Below, piece by piece: positions 17,468 to 26,000 of a DNA stretch of 64,000 bases. Within the stretch, counting starts at the first letter, position 1, and the number at the start of each line of letters is the position of its first letter. Both the position numbers and the translations under genes were made by a program. Below the pieces are notes generated by a model. It saw only the letters and a list, made by a program, of their open reading frames with translations. It had not been told where the DNA came from and did not search any database. Source of the stretch: a virus; IMG/VR virus record IMGVR_UViG_3300042860_003408, positions 1 to 64,000 of that record; one strand, 5' to 3'.

Positions 17468-18065
17468 TAGAAAAGAACTAGTAGTAATATTGGATCCTGC
17501 TCACGGAGAAGAAACTCCTGGCAAGCGTAGTCCAGATGGAAGATTTAGAGAGTATAAGTGGTCTAGAGAGATGATTATATTGATTGGAGATATATTGGAT
17601 GATAATGGATTTAGAGTTATGTCTTCTAATGCTTCAAACAAAGAGATAGGATTATCTAATAGAGCAGAGATGGCAAACAATATAGCAGGAACTAGGAAGG
17701 TATTAATATCTTTGCATTCAAATGCTGCCGGAAGTGGTGCTGAATGGATGAATGCTAGGGGATTTAGCGTATACACTACAAAGGGAGATACTAAATCAGA
17801 CGATGTAGCAGAAGAATTAATGGTTAATTTTAAAGCAGATTTTCCTGAATTAAAAGCAAGAACTGATATGTCAGATAAAGACATGGATATAGAAGAGAAC
17901 TTTACTGTAATAGTAAAAGCTAAATGTCCGGCAGTTCTTATTGAATGGTTATTCCAAGACAACAAAGAAGACGTATCAATACTTCTAAATGAAGAATACA
18001 ATAACAGACTAGCTAATTCTATTGCAAAGTCTATAATTAATTTATATAATAAAAATATAATATAA
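17460..18065 (+). CDS. N-acetylmuramoyl-L-alanine amidase (Amidase_3), endolysin
   Basis: Cleaves the bond between N-acetylmuramic acid and L-alanine in peptidoglycan. The Amidase_3 zinc site is complete: H15 in LDPAHG, E31 in REYKWSRE, H86 in LISLHSNA, and the catalytic E162 in VLIEWLF. At 201 residues it is just the catalytic domain, with no cell-wall-binding domain and no signal peptide, so it depends on the adjacent holin-type proteins to reach the periplasm. The start overlaps the spanin-like gene, and the stop overlaps the solenoid gene start by one base (TAATG). Confidence 0.92.
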   Translation: MSNRKELVVILDPAHGEETPGKRSPDGRFREYKWSREMIILIGDILDDNGFRVMSSNASNKEIGLSNRAEMANNIAGTRKVLISLHSNAAGSGAEWMNARGFSVYTTKGDTKSDDVAEELMVNFKADFPELKARTDMSDKDMDIEENFTVIVKAKCPAVLIEWLFQDNKEDVSILLNEEYNNRLANSIAKSIINLYNKNII

Positions 18066-19492
18066 TGCAAATAAATTTTTATAAATCAAGTACGACCGGT
18101 CTGTTTATTCTTGATGATAAAATAGTTCCAGCTGGTTCATTCTCTATGAACATACAAGGAGGTGGTTCTATACAATTTTACAGACCAGATGGCTCTACGG
18201 TATTTGAACAAAGTATACTAATAGAAGATGTATTAGATGAGTCAGGGGATTCGTATGCAAGCATAAGCGCTTTAATAACAGCTGTAGCAGATTTTTTCGT
18301 TAAGGCCTCAGGCGGTGGAGGCTCAACAATAGAACTCTCTACATCGCTGACAGAGACAGTTCCAGGCAAGGCGCTAGACGCAACTGTAGGAAAAACACTT
18401 AACGATATACTGATTACTGCTCTTAAGGACGGATCATCTGCTGTTTATGTAAAAGGCGAAGGCTCCAATATCCAAAATGCAGCAGAATTACAAGCTGTTT
18501 ATAATGCAGCTAAGACAATGTCTCCAGCATTAGGAAATAAGATTACTGTAATAATAGCTCCTGGTAAGTATGAATTTGGTGCGACTGCATTTGTTCATGA
18601 TGCACCTTATATTGATTTAGTATCACTTACAGGTGAAGCTGATGTGTTTATAGGTAGTACAGAAGAAAATACAGAGTATGATTATATTTATGGAATAAAA
18701 GTAACTGCTGATAATACGCTTTTAAAGGGTGTTAATTGTGGTAGTAACACTTTTTATATAGCCGATAGTCTTGATTACTTGACTTGTACTAATTGCATAG
18801 GCGGTTATCTTTCATTTGGGAGTGAAGGTACTGTTTCAGGTACATTCAATAATTGTATAGGTGGTTTATGTACATTTGGTAGTTATGGTACAGCATCAGG
18901 TACTTTTAATAATTGCACAGGTGGTGATTATTCATTTGGTAGTAGTGGTACTGCATCAGGTATTTTTATAAATTGTAAAGGTGGTGATTATTCATTTGGT
19001 TGTGGTAATACTGCATCAGGTACTTTTAAAGATTGCACAGGTTATTATGGTTCATTTGGTGGTTATGCTGGTTATGCATCAGGTACTTTTAATAATTGCA
19101 CAGGTGGTGATTATTCATTTGGTAGTGGTGGTACTGCTGATGGTACATTTAATAATTGTACAGGTGGTGATACCTCATTTGGTAGTAATGGTACTGCATC
19201 AGGAGTATTTAGTAGTTGTATAGGAGGTGATGATTCATTTGGTGCTTATGGAGCCTGCTCGGGTATTCTTGCTAATTGTATAGGTGGTAGCGGTGCATTC
19301 GGGTCTTTCGGCAATGCGCTCGGCACTTTTAATAATTGTATTGGTGGTACTCAATCATTTGGAAGTTCAGGAGAAATTACAGCAACAGCACGACTTTACT
19401 ATTGTAAATCAGGTAGTACATTTCCAACTCCAACAGCAGGTGGTAGGATTATATACTGTATAGACGGAACAAATGCAGCAGTAAATATTTAA
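18065..19492 (+). CDS. Fibre/spike protein with ten-coil repeat solenoid
   Basis: 475 residues. The N-terminal ~100 residues are a beta domain ending in a Gly/Ser linker, then ALDATVGKTLNDIL, a fibre linker like the one in the S74 fibre. Residues about 125-235 start a right-handed beta-helix (IQNAAELQAVYNAAKTM, then stacked strands). Residues 241-441 are ten consecutive ~20-residue coils with consensus F-x-N-C-x-G-G-x-x-S-F-G-x-x-G-x-A-S-G-T, capped by a short cysteine-containing end. Likely a trimeric or monomeric beta-solenoid binding surface polysaccharide. Two positions per coil vary strongly. Translationally coupled to the amidase by TAATG although not itself a lysis gene. Confidence 0.75.
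   Translation: MQINFYKSSTTGLFILDDKIVPAGSFSMNIQGGGSIQFYRPDGSTVFEQSILIEDVLDESGDSYASISALITAVADFFVKASGGGGSTIELSTSLTETVPGKALDATVGKTLNDILITALKDGSSAVYVKGEGSNIQNAAELQAVYNAAKTMSPALGNKITVIIAPGKYEFGATAFVHDAPYIDLVSLTGEADVFIGSTEENTEYDYIYGIKVTADNTLLKGVNCGSNTFYIADSLDYLTCTNCIGGYLSFGSEGTVSGTFNNCIGGLCTFGSYGTASGTFNNCTGGDYSFGSSGTASGIFINCKGGDYSFGCGNTASGTFKDCTGYYGSFGGYAGYASGTFNNCTGGDYSFGSGGTADGTFNNCTGGDTSFGSNGTASGVFSSCIGGDDSFGAYGACSGILANCIGGSGAFGSFGNALGTFNNCIGGTQSFGSSGEITATARLYYCKSGSTFPTPTAGGRIIYCIDGTNAAVNI
18785..19387 (+). repeat. Ten tandem 60-nt coding repeats
   Basis: Ten in-frame units of 60 nt (one of 63 nt), each with one invariant cysteine codon and the pattern FNNC-xGG-xx-SFG. Several units are nearly identical at DNA level (for example around 18912-18960 and 19090-19140), so unit number could change by recombination. 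The divergence of units at the xx pair is greater than elsewhere. Confidence 0.9.
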
Positions 19493-19513
19493 TAACATAT
19501 AAAATAAAACAGT

Positions 19514-19843
19514 ATGAAAAACTTACAATCAACAACGGAAAATAATTGGGTAGAAATTAAACAAGTAACACTAACCCAAGAAGAAAAGGAATTGCTAAGA
19601 AGTACTTCTGAAACAGATAAAGTAGTTAAAAAAACTTTGATGGATAGAATTAAAGCAGAAAGAGAATTAGTAGCTGATGAAGCTGATGTGGTTCTTGCTC
19701 AAGCTGCTTATGATTCAATTAAGCCTGTATTAAAAGAAGGCGATACTTATCAATTAATTGCTGTTAATTTTACTATTGATAATGGTGTCAGAGGTATCCT
19801 TAATTGCAGGGTCAATGATGGACACATTCAAAAAAGATTATAA
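19514..19843 (+). CDS. Hypothetical fibre-associated protein, 109 residues
   Basis: A charged helical N-terminal half (QEEKELLRSTSETDKVVKKTLMDRIKAERELVADE) is followed by a short beta hairpin domain (YQLIAVNFTIDNGVRGILNCRV). Small proteins of this kind between fibre genes are often fibre chaperones or caps. That is inference from context only. Codon choice (GAT, GCT, CAA, GGT) is closer to the repeat part of the preceding gene than to the virion genes. Confidence 0.55.
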   Translation: MKNLQSTTENNWVEIKQVTLTQEEKELLRSTSETDKVVKKTLMDRIKAERELVADEADVVLAQAAYDSIKPVLKEGDTYQLIAVNFTIDNGVRGILNCRVNDGHIQKRL

Positions 19844-19852
19844 TAAATAGTT

Positions 19853-20536
19853 ATGGCAGGAAATCACGGGTTTGGAACTCTAAACCCAACAGAAAAAATA
19901 GACGTTGTCGGCAGAATAAAATCATCTATAAGTGTATTTGCCGGTAATGATACTGACAGGGCTCAGATCGACACTGATGGAGTGCATTTATATGGTAACG
20001 CTACACAATGGGATGATGATAATCTCGATCCAACTACACTTACTGGAGGCGGCTCTGCTCCCTCTAGAATACTATTTGCAAATACAACAATTGGTATAGC
20101 TGCATTCTCTCCATCGCAAACAGATGAAGTCGAGGCATGTAGAGAGATACCACATCAAGCTAAAATAAACTCAGGAACTGGCACAGCTGTAAAGATATCA
20201 TTTCACTGTCATACATACGCGACTACCACATCTGTAGGCGATGTTAGACTTGGCCTTGAATACTTCTTCACTAAAGAAGGTCAAGCAGTCACGACATCTA
20301 GTATAACATATAAAACATATACTACAAATGGTACTGCGTGGTCAAAACAATCTGTAGCATTTAATGATATAGTAGCTCCAAATGAATTAGGATCTCAATT
20401 TCACTTTAGATTCTTTAGGCTTGGTGCAGATCCTCTTGATACATATGGATCTAATGTAGCAATAAGCACTATAGGTTACCACTACGAAATAGATAGCCTT
20501 GGAAGTGACTTAATAACAACTAAGCAGGCAGCATAG
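19853..20536 (+). CDS. Receptor-binding/fibre-tip type protein, 227 residues
   Basis: The start GNHGFGTLNPTEKIDVVGRIKSS resembles the G-x-x-P-x-x-K-L-x-V-x-G collagen-like/fibre shaft motif common before S74-type or jelly-roll tips. The rest is beta-rich with Thr/Ser/Gly and could be a jelly-roll tip domain (ISFHCHTYATTTSVGDVRLGLEYFF). The gene ends in TAG, one of the TAG stops in the window, which shows that TAG is not recoded here. It is followed after 1 nt by a membrane protein. Confidence 0.6.
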   Translation: MAGNHGFGTLNPTEKIDVVGRIKSSISVFAGNDTDRAQIDTDGVHLYGNATQWDDDNLDPTTLTGGGSAPSRILFANTTIGIAAFSPSQTDEVEACREIPHQAKINSGTGTAVKISFHCHTYATTTSVGDVRLGLEYFFTKEGQAVTTSSITYKTYTTNGTAWSKQSVAFNDIVAPNELGSQFHFRFFRLGADPLDTYGSNVAISTIGYHYEIDSLGSDLITTKQAA

Positions 20537-20537
20537 T

Positions 20538-20828
20538 ATGAGTAAGTTAAAGCAGTATATTGTTGATATAATAAATAAAGTTAGGCAACTTAAACACAAA
20601 CTATCACATGACAATCTATTTGATATCGTAGCAGGAACAGCTCTTGCGTTTGTTGGATTGAGAATATACCTAGATCATGCAGAGATAGATAAGTTGATAA
20701 TAATAGCTTTACCTGGCCTTTTCAGCTGGCTCAACGAGCTGCTTAATGTTTGGCAAGGATCTAGGTTTGGCTGGATAGATTTAGGCTTTAGGATGTTTGC
20801 AGGTATTACTTTGTATTTTATCATTTAA
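20538..20828 (+). CDS. Small membrane protein, possible second holin
   Basis: 96 residues with about two membrane-spanning or hairpin segments (LFDIVAGTALAFVGLRIYL near 27-45; LIIIALPGLFSWLNELL near 54-70) plus a hydrophobic C-terminus (FRMFAGITLYFII). The N-terminus is basic. It lies immediately after the fibre genes, so holin, pinholin or superinfection-exclusion membrane protein are all possible. No decisive motif. Confidence 0.55.
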   Translation: MSKLKQYIVDIINKVRQLKHKLSHDNLFDIVAGTALAFVGLRIYLDHAEIDKLIIIALPGLFSWLNELLNVWQGSRFGWIDLGFRMFAGITLYFII

Positions 20829-20836
20829 AGCTCATA

Positions 20837-20930
20837 TAAGCCACGATATATTCAATTGATACATTTATACTATATTACATAGAAAGTGGCTTAAATTGCT
20901 TTAAAATAGCATCTACGCTCATTCTACGCT
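20837..20930 (+). promoter_or_regulatory. Intergenic control region with inverted and direct repeats
   Basis: The 180-nt gap before the ring-protein genes is the longest plus-strand space. TAAGCCAC (20837-20844) and GTGGCTTA (20886-20893) form a perfect 8-nt inverted repeat around 41 nt. Just downstream, TCTACGCT occurs twice (20912-20919, 20923-20930) with starts 11 bp apart, placing both on the same helix face. It looks like a promoter/operator for the ring-muzzle-cargo unit. No certain -7/-33 boxes are visible. Confidence 0.35.
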
Positions 20931-20951
20931 ACTAAATACATTAGTTACAAT

Positions 20952-20999
20952 ATGAAAAGGACAACTAAGAAATCTGGGTGCAAGTCGCCTAAAAAATGA
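20952..20999 (+). CDS. Possible 15-residue cationic micropeptide
   Basis: ATG to TGA encodes MKRTTKKSGCKSPKK, with nine charged or hydroxylated residues in the first half and one cysteine. It lies 9 nt before the next ATG and is preceded by an A-rich tract, as most starts here are. Too short to be sure. Might instead be a leader peptide for the downstream ring gene. Confidence 0.3.
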   Translation: MKRTTKKSGCKSPKK

Positions 21000-21008
21000 T
21001 AATACATC

Positions 21009-21650
21009 ATGAAATATAATACTATTAACACAATAATAGACGATATATTACTTGAAATAAATCGAGGGAATATATCTGAGAGTGAGCAGCTATCTAGGAA
21101 TCAAATAGAACAGTGGATTATCCAATATAGAGCCGTTCTGCTTAAGCAAGATATAGATAAGAATAGGGATATAAACAACCAATATATCCAATATCTAAAC
21201 AGCGTTGAGCTGTCTCAACATAGAATAGGGGTAGGTAGAAATAACGTCTTAAAAAGCACTACTACTATACCAGAAACTATAGACTTCCACTTTAGAAGCG
21301 GCATAGTTGATGTAAGAGATTCTTTTGGCAATGAGATACAATTCTCAACAGAACGAAGAGCTATGATACAGCAAGACAGACGATATACATCATCAGAATA
21401 TATATCATATATTAAAGGTAAATATATTTATGTATCTGGTCCTGGATTAATTGAAAGTGTAAATGTAGCATTAATAGCTGTTAATCCATTTGATATATCT
21501 GGATTTAGTGCAGATGACGTATATCCGATGCCTGCAAATATGATACCTCCAATGAAGGATATGATAATCCAAAAAGAGATTAGGCATATGCTAGTTGCTG
21601 ATGATACAAATAATGCTAAGGATGACACAAATATACAAGCCAACAAATAA
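21009..21650 (+). CDS. Ring/connector protein (second set)
   Basis: 213 residues. The N-terminal helix pair INTIIDDILLEINRGN...LSRNQIEQWIIQYRAVLLKQDI is typical of crAss-like adaptor/ring proteins. It is followed by a beta-rich core (YIKGKYIYVSGPGLIESVNVALIAVNP) and a C-terminal helix ending in IIQKEIRHMLVADDTNNAKDD. Likely a tail-ring subunit below the portal. Placement next to two further small connector genes and the muzzle supports this. The ring number is not certain. Confidence 0.65.
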   Translation: MKYNTINTIIDDILLEINRGNISESEQLSRNQIEQWIIQYRAVLLKQDIDKNRDINNQYIQYLNSVELSQHRIGVGRNNVLKSTTTIPETIDFHFRSGIVDVRDSFGNEIQFSTERRAMIQQDRRYTSSEYISYIKGKYIYVSGPGLIESVNVALIAVNPFDISGFSADDVYPMPANMIPPMKDMIIQKEIRHMLVADDTNNAKDDTNIQANK

Positions 21651-21669
21651 AATACTTACTGAGACTGAC

Positions 21670-22083
21670 ATGTATGTAGAGTTCAAAGAGTATATTGGAG
21701 CAGGCAAAAGATATAAAGTAACACTGAAGATTTTTAGAGATATACTTAAGGATTATATGAAACATATATCTAGTACTATAATCGACAGGGGCGCAATCTT
21801 CACTCCACTATACTCTGTTGGGTCTATATTTGTTGGGAAAAGAAAGATAACTAGACATGTCAGAGAAAGGCTTAGAGTAGACTTTAAGGCTACAAAGGAT
21901 TTAGGCAAGACTGTACTTCATTTAAACGAGCACTCAAATGGGTTTAATTATATGTTTAGATGGAGAAAGAAAGACTCTAGAGCTGCATATGTCAATATGT
22001 ATGAACTAATAATGTCTAGACAAAATAAAAGAGAACTGGCGAAATCAATAAAAGAAAATAGAACAGATTATTTAGAATACTAA
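21670..22083 (+). CDS. Ring/connector protein (third), 137 residues
   Basis: I use the ATG at 21670, which leaves 19 nt after the previous stop. An ATG at 21595 would overlap by 56 nt. The sequence is basic, with a helix (FRDILKDYMKHISSTIIDRGAIF), then strands and the block HSNGFNYMFRWRKKDSRAAYVNMYELIMSR. No enzyme motif. By its position between two adaptor-type genes it is probably a tail-completion or hub-type ring protein. Confidence 0.6.
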   Translation: MYVEFKEYIGAGKRYKVTLKIFRDILKDYMKHISSTIIDRGAIFTPLYSVGSIFVGKRKITRHVRERLRVDFKATKDLGKTVLHLNEHSNGFNYMFRWRKKDSRAAYVNMYELIMSRQNKRELAKSIKENRTDYLEY

Positions 22084-22084
22084 T

Positions 22085-23026
22085 ATGATTTATAATACAA
22101 TTAGCGTTATGCAAGTTATATCAAAAGTACTTGCTGACCTAGACATAAAAGAAGATCCACAGCGCATAGCAGATATGATTGAATGGGCTAGCGAGGCTGT
22201 CGAAAAGATAGGCTCAGTTAAGCAGCTAGAGAGAGCAGTGTCTGGTGTAGATGGAGAAGAATACCTAGAGATAAAGAATAGCCAAGCGAAATTACCGTTT
22301 GGCCTTTTCCGTTTAAATCAAGTAGGTTACAGCACATCAACTAATGGCCCATGGTTTCCAATGAAGGTATCACAATCATCATTCAATAAATGGTCTGAAT
22401 CAGGAACAAGCCCATACGACGTATCGGACATGGTAGTAAAAGATGCAGACATGATAGAGATGGTTAAAATACTGTATCAAAAATACGAAGAGAATCCTGT
22501 ATATGCATGGTTTTCTAAAGTAGACTATGAGAAGGCTCTCGAGATACTTAATACAAACCAGAATGTAAGAACCCTCTTGTCAAATATGATCAAGAGAAAT
22601 ACAGGAAACAATACTAAGGTAGATAATTCCAATTTAGTATATTCAATTAAACCTGGATACATAAACACCAATGTTTCGTCTGGATACTTAAAATTAAGCT
22701 ACGACAGGCAAATAACAGACGAGAATGGATTTCTAATGATACCAGATAAGCTTTCTTATATAGAGGCAGTATATTGGTATATAGTAATGAAGTTGTCGTA
22801 CCCGGAATGGAGAAGCGGAAAGATTAGGACTGATATATATATTGACGCCAAGACATCTTGGGCGTTCTATTGCAAACAGGCTTATGCTGAATCAATGATG
22901 CCAAACCAGGATGAAATGGAAACCATAAAGAATGTGTGGAACAGATTACTTCCAGATATGACTGCAGACAATGATTTCTATAGCAATATATCTAGCAGAG
23001 AAGTAGTATACAATAAAAATAGATAA
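22085..23026 (+). CDS. Ring/connector protein (fourth), 313 residues
   Basis: Begins with NTISVMQVISKVLADLDIKEDPQRIADMIEWASEAVEKIG, the helical start shared by phage adaptor-like ring proteins. A beta domain (GLFRLNQVGYS) and a long middle with IKPGYINTNVSSGYLKLSYDR and IPDKLSYIEAVYWYIVMKL follow. The C-terminal helix includes NVWNRLLPD. Likely the last ring contacting the muzzle, whose gene starts 2 nt later. Confidence 0.7.
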   Translation: MIYNTISVMQVISKVLADLDIKEDPQRIADMIEWASEAVEKIGSVKQLERAVSGVDGEEYLEIKNSQAKLPFGLFRLNQVGYSTSTNGPWFPMKVSQSSFNKWSESGTSPYDVSDMVVKDADMIEMVKILYQKYEENPVYAWFSKVDYEKALEILNTNQNVRTLLSNMIKRNTGNNTKVDNSNLVYSIKPGYINTNVSSGYLKLSYDRQITDENGFLMIPDKLSYIEAVYWYIVMKLSYPEWRSGKIRTDIYIDAKTSWAFYCKQAYAESMMPNQDEMETIKNVWNRLLPDMTADNDFYSNISSREVVYNKNR

Positions 23027-23028
23027 TT

Positions 23029-26000
23029 ATGCAAAGCAAAATAGGATCCGAACAAATAAATACGTTCACTGGAGGTATGAATCCAGATGTTGATGTCTCA
23101 TCATCTAAGGCTAATTCATATATACATGCAGAAAATATTCGCATATCTCCTGATTCGTCTAGTTCTTTTGGAGCAATGTCTCCTCTAGAAGATGAGATCG
23201 TTAGCTTAAATGATGCGTTTGATGAGTCTACTATAGTGCATTCTGACTCTGTTAGGGATATAGCAGTAGTGTTTACAACAGACTCTTCATACACATATAT
23301 CTATAGGATTTCTAAATCTGGAGAATCGCTCGTATCTAAGAAAATATTAAAGGTGGACTATGTTGTACAACCAAAAGTGTCTACTGTATTGAGATATGAG
23401 GACGACGACAACATTAGATTATATTGGACTGACGGAGTTGGTCAAATAAAATCCTATAATGTAGCTCCATCAAATGATAAGCCAACAATAACTATTACTC
23501 CTGAATCATCTATAAATATTATACCAGCATCAAATTTATCTGCTCCTATAATATCTGAGATAACAAGTGGCAAGTTAAATAGAGGTAGAATTCAATATGT
23601 ATATAGAGGAACTAATGAATCAGGGTCATCTTCAGTTATGTCATCTGCAAGTAAGATTGTAGATTTAAAAGAAGAAGGAACTAATGAGATATTATTAGTT
23701 GACGATGGACAGCCAAATTCTGGGCTAGGAGTTAAATTAAAGATAGATAAAACAGAGTTAACTGGATTTAACAGAATCAAATTGTATTCTATTTATTATG
23801 ATAATTACTCGTCCACTCCAAAGATATCACTAATACTAGATACAAAGGTATTGGATATCACAGGAACGCAATTGATATTTAATGACTATGGGACTTCTTA
23901 TTTACAGGAGTTAACAATAGAAGAATTCGCACAAATAGGAATTTCATTTTTCTCGGCAAAATATATAGACTCAAAAGATAATATATTATTTGCTGCTAAT
24001 ATATCTGATATAGAGTTTGATGTAGACTATGATACTAGGGCATACCAATTTAGCAATACAGAATATGAAGATGCAATCATAGTAGAGGCTGGATATGTAA
24101 GACAATTTAGTACAACTAGTGGTTACTTGTATAATGCTATAAATATAATTCCAGAAGCAGGGATGGTATTGTCTGATTTGGTAAAAGAATGGGATATACT
24201 TACTTTAATTGATGGAAATGATTCATTTATAATAGTTGATAGTGTAGATGATTTAAATTCAAGAATAGTATTTAAGAGCGCTATATACCCTAATTATTCG
24301 TCAGGCGACGATATAGAAATATCAGAAGGAGTATATGCAAAATATAGAGAAGCGACTGTATATAATTCTAATGATGCCCCGACTATAATATTTTCTACAG
24401 ACAGTATGGCCTTGGCTGATAATCACGATTGTATTCATAGAGAGATTTATGAAACTGAAAAATGGTCAGACTTAGAATATATATATAACAAGAATGGATT
24501 TCTAGGTGGAAGCGGACCAAACGTAAGTTATAAATATGTAAATACATATCTAATTGGAGCAGCAGAAGGATTAAGAACATCTACATATGAAGCATCTCCT
24601 TCAAATAAATTCATAGACGATAGGATAGTTAGATTAGGCGGAAATCAAAGCACTGTAGATAGCCTTCTGATAAACAAATCTGATGGAGCTCTTGAGTATC
24701 AGGATATATCTGAATTTGGAATTGAGGCTCATTCTGGTAAATTAGATTACTCAAACAGGCTGATATCTGGAGCGCTTCAAAGCTACAAGAGAGATGAGAT
24801 ATACAGGTTTGGGGCTGTATTTTATTCAAAAGACGGAAGAAAGACAGATGTTAAATGGATAGCTGATATACGATTTCCAGCAGGATATTTTGAAGACACT
24901 GTTAATAGATGGACTTCTTCTATGTTTGAAATGCCGGAAGACTTCTTAGCGAACTATGATGTAAATTCTACGATAAAAAATAGACTAGACAAGCAGGAAT
25001 TATTAGTGAAGCCGCTTGGAATTGAATTTGAATTTTCCAATCTAGATAGTATACCTGAAGTAGCAAAAATAGAGATAGTTAGGTGTAAGAGAGATGTTAA
25101 CAATAGGACTATATACACGCAAGGAGTCTTGCAGAAAATAGGAACATTTACAAATCCTACAAAAGGCGACGAATTATACAATGACATAAAATACTATGAC
25201 AGAAATAATTTAAACACATTAAGGCCACACTCAATCATATCTATGGGAGAGAATTATGGAATGGCACCACTGGTCGCAGATACATACACCTCTTCTGGGT
25301 TCTCAGGAGCACAAACTCTTGGTTTCAATGAATTCTACAATACAAACCCTCTTAAGATTGGTAGATTACTAGCAGGCGATTCAGCATCTATAACCATGTC
25401 TCCATATTACTCCTCAAGAACAAATAAGATGCTTATCTCTCCGGAGGTTTCGTATTACGGCGAAGATTTCGCAATACAATTAGCTAGGATTCCGTCGAAG
25501 TATTTATCAATGGAAAGAGTTGTTAGTCCAAAAATAACGCCAGCTACAAGTAATACATCTTTAAGCGGAGGAGAGTCCGTGTCATATATTGGGTCTCCCC
25601 TGCATAGTAATCTTAGGTTTGAATACGAATCTGTCTTATGGCCATCAGCAATGTATGCTGGAGCTGATTTAACAGAAGATTTAATGGCTACTGGATATAA
25701 AGATACGATGTTCTTTATTTTAGGCCTAGCAGGAATGGACGTATTGAATTCAATGACATCTGAAACGCTAGGAACAAATATAACTGAAAATGACTATAAT
25801 GAGAAGTCTTATGATTTAACTCTTTCTTCGCCATTTTTAGAAGACTATTCTCCTAAGGTACTAATATCAGGAACCGGTCTTTTGTCTAGGGTTAATTTTG
25901 GAGATATGCCTCAGCTATGGACAAATCAATATACTTATAAAAGCGGATTTCCTGGATGTGATATTTTAAATATAGGCGGAACTAGCACTAGCAAGCCAAT

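Noticed and set aside
17501-18070. 189-residue minus-strand ORF antisense to the amidase
   Set aside because: Low-complexity hydrophobic shadow of a gene with a complete amidase zinc site; no supporting signals.
18981-19223. 80-residue plus-strand ORF rich in Val/Ile/Leu inside the repeat region
   Set aside because: It is a +1 frame shadow of the repeats. The main frame has an obvious structured protein with conserved Cys/Gly.
18785-19387. Regular ~60-nt repeats that could suggest a CRISPR array or minisatellite
   Set aside because: The repeats are in-frame, encode a solenoid with a conserved protein pattern and have no spacer/repeat structure.
225-20536. Stop-codon reassignment (TAG as Gln), known in some crAss-like phages
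   Set aside because: TAG ends the first gene (225-227) and the fibre-tip gene (20534-20536), and all long ORFs read through with code 11.
18065-20536. Diversity-generating retroelement acting on the fibre genes
   Set aside because: No reverse transcriptase gene or adenine-mutagenised template/variable repeat pair is visible in the window.
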